Translations under genes and position numbers: made by a program
Assembly (NCBI GenBank): GCA_024679435.1
Contig: JAIBDK010000051.1
Span: 1-10,587 of the forward strand
DNA length: 10,587 nt
Origin: Gammaproteobacteria bacterium
Lineage (GTDB): Bacteria > Pseudomonadota > Gammaproteobacteria > Arenicellales > Poriferihabitantaceae
Direction: 5' to 3'
Shown here: in pieces, positions 6,114-10,587 of the stretch
Layout of the letters: each line of letters opens with the position of its first letter
Numbering within the stretch: the first letter of the stretch is position 1
The notes under the pieces: generated by a model
The model's input: the letters and a program-made list of their open reading frames with translations, nothing else
What the model was told of the DNA's origin: nothing
The model's database searches: none

Positions 6114-7320
6114 TTATCGAGATGTAGCCATGGGTCAGATCACAGGTCCAAACCGTAAACTCTCCGGATCCCACGCCAACGTCTACATCAACAATAATTT
6201 CTTGCTGCTTAAGATGTTGGGCCACCAGTTGCTCATCATAGTCTTTAACCACTTCACCATTTTGAGTTATAAGCACACCACCCATTTTAATCTGCAAGCT
6301 ATCGCGGTCAGCGCACTGCCCTGATTTCCCCACTGCCATAACAACTCTTCCCCAGTTCGCATCCTCTCCAGCAATTGCAGTTTTCACCAATGGAGAATTT
6401 GCAATAGCGTTGGCAATTATCCGGGCAGACTTGTCAGACTGTGCACCCGTCACATTTACCTGAATCAGCTTCGATGCACCCTCACCATCCCTGACTACCT
6501 GAATAGCCAAATTCAGCATCAAGCCGTTCAGAGCGGCTCGAAAATCCTGAAGCGCCGGCTCATCTATGCATACACATTCGTTATTCTCTGCCTTGCCGGT
6601 TGCAAACAACATACAGGTATCACTGGTAGAGGTATCACTATCTACCGTAATGGCATTAAATGACGTATGATTTGCTTCTTCCAGCAACTGCTGTAATAAC
6701 TTTGACGGTAGTTTTGCATCGGTAAAGCAAAATGCAAGCATAGTGGCCATATCCGGAGCAATCATACCGGAACCCTTGGCTATTCCATTGATGATGACAT
6801 CCCTGCCACCTATATTTGTTGTAACTGACGCACCTTTGGAGAAGGTGTCAGTTGTCATAATTGCATTAGCGGCTTTACGCCAGTTAGCCGACCCCAGGTT
6901 TCTATTCAGACCCGGCACTGCTTCCTCAAATTTCTCCATGGGCAGCAATTCACCTATGACCCCAGTTGACGCCAGAAACACGTCTTTGGGATCACAACCC
7001 ACAAGCCCGGCAACCAGTTGCTGGCTTCTGGCACAATGTTTATCGCCTGTTTTCCCGGTAAAAGCATTGGCATTTCCCGAATTCACCAATAATGCCCGGG
7101 CCACGGGAGTTTTCAAATTGTCACGGCAAACCATCACCGGAGCACTGGCTGTCAATGATTGCGTAAAAACCCCTGAAGCAGTGGTCTGCTCTGAAAATAC
7201 GACGAGCAGTAGATCATCCCTTCCTGAGTATTTAATCGCGGCAGGCGCAGTAGCCAGAGTAATACCCGCAATATCAGGTAATTCAGGAAAGGTAGCCGGT
7301 GCGAGAGGACTTTTAACCAT
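6094..7320 (-). CDS. argJ: ArgJ, ornithine acetyltransferase (glutamate N-acetyltransferase)
   Basis: ArgJ moves the acetyl group from N-acetylornithine to glutamate, recycling acetyl in arginine synthesis; some members also use acetyl-CoA to make N-acetylglutamate. The 408-residue product has the usual length. The self-cleavage site is present as APDMATMLAF at 188-197, with Thr193 as the predicted N-terminal nucleophile of the beta chain. The oxyanion-hole motif STGVIG lies at 118-123 (Thr119-Gly120), KGSGMI at 182-187, VVRDGEGASK at 275-284, and the typical C terminus SINADYRS. Whether it is mono- or bifunctional cannot be decided from sequence. The ATG at 7318-7320 lies 43 bases after the secA stop with a weak ribosome site; the 3' end overlaps mutT by 20 bases. 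ArgJ next to secA is also known in Pseudomonas. The enzyme implies a cyclic arginine pathway elsewhere in the genome. Confidence 0.96.
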   Translation of the reverse strand: MVKSPLAPATFPELPDIAGITLATAPAAIKYSGRDDLLLVVFSEQTTASGVFTQSLTASAPVMVCRDNLKTPVARALLVNSGNANAFTGKTGDKHCARSQQLVAGLVGCDPKDVFLASTGVIGELLPMEKFEEAVPGLNRNLGSANWRKAANAIMTTDTFSKGASVTTNIGGRDVIINGIAKGSGMIAPDMATMLAFCFTDAKLPSKLLQQLLEEANHTSFNAITVDSDTSTSDTCMLFATGKAENNECVCIDEPALQDFRAALNGLMLNLAIQVVRDGEGASKLIQVNVTGAQSDKSARIIANAIANSPLVKTAIAGEDANWGRVVMAVGKSGQCADRDSLQIKMGGVLITQNGEVVKDYDEQLVAQHLKQQEIIVDVDVGVGSGEFTVWTCDLTHGYISINADYRS

Positions 7321-7337
7321 GCTGCTGACTCGATTCT

Positions 7338-7349
7338 ATTTTCGAAAAT
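7338..7349. repeat. 12-bp perfect palindrome between secA and argJ
   Basis: ATTTTCGAAAAT is a perfect palindrome in the 43-base gap between the secA stop and the argJ start. As RNA it would form only a short A-U stem with almost no loop, so it is not a terminator. It may be a weak protein site or chance; no function is assigned. Confidence 0.3.
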
Positions 7350-7363
7350 GACGAACGATACTG

Positions 7364-10087
7364 CTAAAGTTTTCCATGGCACTGTTTGAACTTTTTACCT
7401 GACCCACAGGGACAGGCTTCGTTACGCCCTACTTTCTTGCCTGTTCGAACAAAAGGTCTTTCTGAAACCGCCGACCGCTGGCCCGCATTGGGAGCCCGCG
7501 TCTGCTCTTCAGGTGTTTCGACATGAGCATCTTCATGGATATATTCCATTGCCTGCTTATTTTCCTGCTGCTCACGAAGCTTGAGCGCCATCTCACGCAT
7601 CTCTTCTTCGGATGGCACATGAACCTTGGCAAGAATAGTCGTCACCTCATATTTAACCGACCCAAGTAAAGCAGAAAACATTTCGAAAGCTTCTCTTTTA
7701 TATTCCTGTTTGGGGTTTTTCTGAGCATATCCTCTCAGCCCGATTCCCTGGCGCAGGTAGTCCATATTTGCCAAATGTTCTTTCCATTGCTCATCCAGAA
7801 CTTTAAGCATAATTTGTTTTTCAAAATTGCGCATGTTTTCACTGCCGACCCGATCTTCCTTATCCTTAATCATTTCGGTCACAGCTTCCGTAATTTTTTT
7901 CCTTAACGAATCTTCATGCAGATCATCATCATCCTCAAGCCACTTGGCAATTTCCAGCTTCAAGCCAAATTCAGCCTGAATATCTTTTTCAAGCTGGCTA
8001 ACATCCCACTGCTCTTCAAGTGTCTGGGGCGGTATGGACTGACTGATCACATCATTCAGCACTTCTCCCCTGGTATCAGCAACGTATTCTGAAATATCAC
8101 TGGTTTCCATCAACTCATTACGCTGCTCATAAACAACTTTGCGCTGCTCATTTGCTACGTCATCATACTCAAGCAGTTGTTTTCGCATATCGAAGTTATG
8201 CCCCTCAACTTTTTTCTGGGCATTCTCAATGGCACGGGTTACCCAGGGGTGCTCAATAGCCTCACCTTTTTCCATTCCCAGCTTTTCCATCAGGCCGGCT
8301 ATTTTTTCAGAACCAAAAATCCGCATCAAACTGTCTTCAAGGGACAGGTAGAAGTGGCTGGAACCCGGATCGCCCTGTCGACCACATCGACCTCGCAACT
8401 GATTATCCACCCGTCGGGACTCATTTCGCTCCGTGCCCAGAACATGCAGGCCGCCCGCATCCAGGACCAACTGATGTCGCTTTTCCCATTCCAGCCTTAC
8501 TTCTTCCTTTGCACTCTCATCATCGAGCCTAGACAATTCGAGCTCCAGGTTTCCACCCAGGACAATGTCTGTTCCGCGGCCGGCCATATTAGTCGCAATA
8601 GTTACATTTCCCGGCCTTCCAGCTTCGGCTATAATTTCAGCCTCTCTTCCATGATGTTTTGCATTGAGCACCTGATGTGTAATTCCTTTTTTCTTCAGAG
8701 TCTCCGATAAATATTCAGAAGATTCTATAGACGCAGTACCGACAAGAACAGGTTGACTGCGTGCGATGCATTCCTCTACCCCTTCGCAGATAGCAGCAAA
8801 TTTTTCCTCCGTGGTGCGGTAAACTAAATCCGCTGAATCAACTCTGACCATCTCCCGATTGGTTGGCATAATTACGACCTCAAGACCGTAAATTTGCAGA
8901 AACTCCGGCGCTTCAGTGTCTGCTGTGCCTGTCATACCGGACAGCTTTTCATACAATCTGAAATAGTTCTGAAAGGTAATTGATGCCAGAGTCTGATTTT
9001 CCTGCTGTATGTTGACTCCTTCTTTAGCCTCAATGGCCTGATGCAGTCCCTCTGACCAGCGTCGGCCCGCCATCATTCGCCCGGTAAATTCATCAATAAT
9101 AACAATGGAGTTATCCCTGACAATGTAATCCACATCCTTGTTAAACAAATTGTGAGCCCGTAGGCCAGCATACAGGTGATGCATCAAACCAATGTTGCTA
9201 ACATCATATAAACTGCTACCTTCTTCAAGAAGGCCCGCACGTATGAGAAGTTTTTCAGCATTTTCATAACCCGATTCTGTCAGGGATACCTGTCGGGTTT
9301 TCTCATCTACTGAAAAATCCCCCGGACCGTCTTCCTCCAGTTGTTTGACAAGCTCCGGCACCATCGCATTTATTTTGGGATACAGCTCGGTGCTCTCTTC
9401 CGCTGGGCCAGAGATAATTAACGGTGTTCTCGCTTCATCAATCAGAATTGAATCTACTTCATCGACAATAGCGAATCCAAGGCCTTGCTGAGAGCGGTCT
9501 TCTCCGGAAAACGCCATATTATCCCTGAGATAGTCGAAACCGAATTCATTATTTGTACCGTATACAATATCCGAATTATAAGCTTCTCTTTTTTCTTCGC
9601 GTTCTTGCCCGGAGTGAATCACGCCTACTTTTAAACCCAGAAAAGCGTAAATCTTGCCCATCCATTCCGCATCCCGGACAGCAAGATAATCATTCACAGT
9701 AACGACATGGACCGGCTTGCCACAAACCGCATTTAAATAAGCGGGTAATGTTGCCACCAGGGTTTTACCTTCCCCAGTTTTCATTTCAGCAATTTTCCCC
9801 TGGTTGAGAACCATTCCACCAATCATTTGCACATCAAAATGACGGAGGCCCAAAGCCCGGACAGATGCCTCACGCACAACAGCAAACGCCTCTACAAGCA
9901 ACTGTTCGGGAGTAGAGCCCTGAGAGGATTTTCCCCTGAACTCTTCAGTCTTAGCCGTCAGTTGTTCATCACTTAACGTCTGCAAACCTGATTCCAGCGC
10001 ATTAATCTCAGACACCGTCTTGTACAAAGACTTTAATTGCCTCTGGTTTCTGTCCCCAAATATTTTCTTTAGTGCTTTTTGCAGCAT
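7364..10087 (-). CDS. secA: SecA, preprotein translocase ATPase
   Basis: SecA is the peripheral-membrane ATPase that pushes preproteins through SecYEG. From the ATG at 10085-10087 it is 907 residues (E. coli 901). NBD1 carries Walker A MKTGEGKT at 102-109 and the Walker B acids Asp209-Glu210, with DEAR at 217-220; the preprotein cross-linking domain spans about 228-370; NBD2 has GRGTD at 503-507 and the RGRCGRQGDPGSS motif at 565-577; the helical scaffold/IRA1 region includes LDEQWKEHLANMDYLRQG at 764-781. The C-terminal zinc tail is intact, with Cys892, Cys894, Cys903 and His904, which binds SecB and lipids in E. coli. The frame stays open to a TTG at 10150, but family N termini start MLxKxLxKxFG, so the ATG is preferred. 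It heads the secA-argJ-mutT unit. There is no secM-like gene upstream, so SecM arrest control is not expected. No anomaly in the protein. Confidence 0.97.
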   Translation of the reverse strand: MLQKALKKIFGDRNQRQLKSLYKTVSEINALESGLQTLSDEQLTAKTEEFRGKSSQGSTPEQLLVEAFAVVREASVRALGLRHFDVQMIGGMVLNQGKIAEMKTGEGKTLVATLPAYLNAVCGKPVHVVTVNDYLAVRDAEWMGKIYAFLGLKVGVIHSGQEREEKREAYNSDIVYGTNNEFGFDYLRDNMAFSGEDRSQQGLGFAIVDEVDSILIDEARTPLIISGPAEESTELYPKINAMVPELVKQLEEDGPGDFSVDEKTRQVSLTESGYENAEKLLIRAGLLEEGSSLYDVSNIGLMHHLYAGLRAHNLFNKDVDYIVRDNSIVIIDEFTGRMMAGRRWSEGLHQAIEAKEGVNIQQENQTLASITFQNYFRLYEKLSGMTGTADTEAPEFLQIYGLEVVIMPTNREMVRVDSADLVYRTTEEKFAAICEGVEECIARSQPVLVGTASIESSEYLSETLKKKGITHQVLNAKHHGREAEIIAEAGRPGNVTIATNMAGRGTDIVLGGNLELELSRLDDESAKEEVRLEWEKRHQLVLDAGGLHVLGTERNESRRVDNQLRGRCGRQGDPGSSHFYLSLEDSLMRIFGSEKIAGLMEKLGMEKGEAIEHPWVTRAIENAQKKVEGHNFDMRKQLLEYDDVANEQRKVVYEQRNELMETSDISEYVADTRGEVLNDVISQSIPPQTLEEQWDVSQLEKDIQAEFGLKLEIAKWLEDDDDLHEDSLRKKITEAVTEMIKDKEDRVGSENMRNFEKQIMLKVLDEQWKEHLANMDYLRQGIGLRGYAQKNPKQEYKREAFEMFSALLGSVKYEVTTILAKVHVPSEEEMREMALKLREQQENKQAMEYIHEDAHVETPEEQTRAPNAGQRSAVSERPFVRTGKKVGRNEACPCGSGKKFKQCHGKL

Positions 10088-10090
10088 ATA

Positions 10091-10102
10091 AATAGTACTA
10101 TT
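10091..10102. repeat. 12-bp perfect palindrome upstream of secA
   Basis: AATAGTACTATT is its own reverse complement. It ends three bases before the secA start codon (inside the predicted leader) and lies in the 70-base region shared by divergent secA and dciA. The position suits an operator for either gene, or a fold that covers the ribosome-binding region of secA, which otherwise lacks a clear Shine-Dalgarno. A chance origin is also possible in A+T-rich DNA. Confidence 0.4.
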
Positions 10103-10117
10103 ATTGATTGCGGCTGG

Positions 10118-10126
10118 ATTATGCCA
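10118..10126 (-). promoter_or_regulatory. secA: Candidate secA promoter, extended -10
   Basis: On the minus strand TGGCATAAT fits an extended -10 element (TGn followed by CATAAT, 5 of 6 matches to TATAAT). No good -35 lies 17 bases upstream, which is acceptable for extended -10 promoters. Transcription would start near 10111, giving a leader of about 24 bases before the secA ATG. Function is inferred from position and match only. Confidence 0.4.
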
Positions 10127-10157
10127 GACATTGGACAAATTCCTTACCAAAATTTAT

Positions 10158-10587
10158 ATGAAAAAACCCCAACCTATCACCAATATTATCCGGCAATTTC
10201 TGCCGGAATTTAAAGATCCGGCTTCAAGTCCCGGGATTCAGCAAAAATTGCATGATTACTGGCACAGCGAAGCCGGTATCATCGCACCGTACACGAGGCC
10301 TTTTCTCTACGAATCTGGCAGGTTGGTTATCTTCTGCGACTCTCCAGCCTGGGCAAATCAGGTGCGTCATCAAATCCCGTCCCTTACCCTTCAAGTCCGT
10401 GAACAGGGATTCAATGTTTCAGAGATTGTGATTAAAATTGTACCGATCTCAAAACCGACCACATCAAAGGAAGATGCCTATAAAAACACCGTCGCATTAT
10501 CCTCCAAAAACGCGAAAGCCATCAACAGAGTCGCAGCCGATATAAATCATAAAGGGCTCAAGAAATCTCTGCAAAGGCTGGCTAAAA
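10158..10587 (+). CDS. dciA: DciA-type DUF721 protein, likely replicative-helicase loader (cut by window edge)
   Basis: DciA proteins bind the replicative helicase DnaB and promote its loading in bacteria without a phage-derived DnaC. The window shows 143 codons from the ATG at 10158-10160 with no stop, so the C terminus is missing. The family signature is clear: a short N-terminal helical part (MKKPQPITNIIRQFLP), then the hydrophobic KH-like core with Tyr51, SGRLVIFCDSPAWANQVR at 53-70 and HQIPSL, matching the DUF721 pattern of G-x-L-x-V-x-x-x-SPAWA-x-x-L/V-R. The visible tail (95-143) is basic and low in structure, as often seen in DciA. The gene is divergent from secA; DUF721 genes near lpxC-secA are common in gammaproteobacteria. 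No Shine-Dalgarno precedes the ATG and no firm promoter could be set on this strand. The start is the first in-frame ATG before the conserved region. Confidence 0.85.
   Translation, partial: MKKPQPITNIIRQFLPEFKDPASSPGIQQKLHDYWHSEAGIIAPYTRPFLYESGRLVIFCDSPAWANQVRHQIPSLTLQVREQGFNVSEIVIKIVPISKPTTSKEDAYKNTVALSSKNAKAINRVAADINHKGLKKSLQRLAK

Noticed and set aside
8177..8710. 177-codon plus-strand open frame inside secA
   Set aside because: It is antisense to conserved SecA sequence, has no recognisable domain, and is explained by the secA codon pattern.
10088..10150. Longer secA starting at TTG 10150 (21 extra residues)
   Set aside because: The extra residues do not resemble SecA N termini, and they would cover the likely secA promoter. 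The ATG at 10087 gives the standard MLxKxLxKxFG start.

Overview
The window looks like a chromosomal housekeeping segment of a gammaproteobacterium, probably a free-living, possibly marine one. The evidence is the set of near-canonical proteins (a type IV pilus PilB/PilC/PilD set most like Pseudomonas, an IscR with exact family cysteine spacing, SecA, MutT, ArgJ, CoaE and a DciA-type DUF721 protein), moderate base composition and tight packing. I see no insertion sequence, phage gene, CRISPR array, rRNA or tRNA. Genus cannot be decided from this sequence alone.

Layout. Bases 1-814 (minus strand) hold the head of an iron-sulphur assembly operon: iscR, then the 5' part of sufB running off the left edge. 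Bases 815-1130 are a 316-base non-coding gap, A+T-rich, with several dyads; it separates the divergent iscR and pilB genes. Bases 1131-5650 (plus strand) are pilB-pilC-pilD-coaE, packed with gaps of 3 and 39 bases and then a 1-base overlap. Bases 5651-5702 are a short convergent junction. Bases 5703-10087 (minus strand) are secA-argJ-mutT, read in that order, with a 43-base gap and then a 20-base overlap. After a 70-base divergent promoter region, dciA starts at 10158 on the plus strand and runs off the right edge.

How they work together. IscR probably senses [2Fe-2S] status and controls the suf operon it heads. PilB (extension ATPase), PilC (inner-membrane platform) and PilD (prepilin peptidase/methylase) are the motor, platform and processing enzyme of the type IV pilus; coaE (last step of CoA synthesis) rides at the end of the same transcript. 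secA (preprotein export motor), argJ (arginine acetyl cycle) and mutT (oxidised dGTP clean-up) form the opposing operon. dciA encodes the likely replicative-helicase loading factor. The order resembles the classical secA-mutT / coaE-pilus block of gammaproteobacteria, but zapD and yacG, found between coaE and mutT in E. coli, are absent here.

I found no clear new biological system. The least explained stretch is the structured iscR-pilB intergenic region (dyads at 844-861, 911-974, and a tiny ORF with a strong ribosome site at 1011-1042). The secA-dciA divergent promoter carries a perfect 12-bp palindrome.
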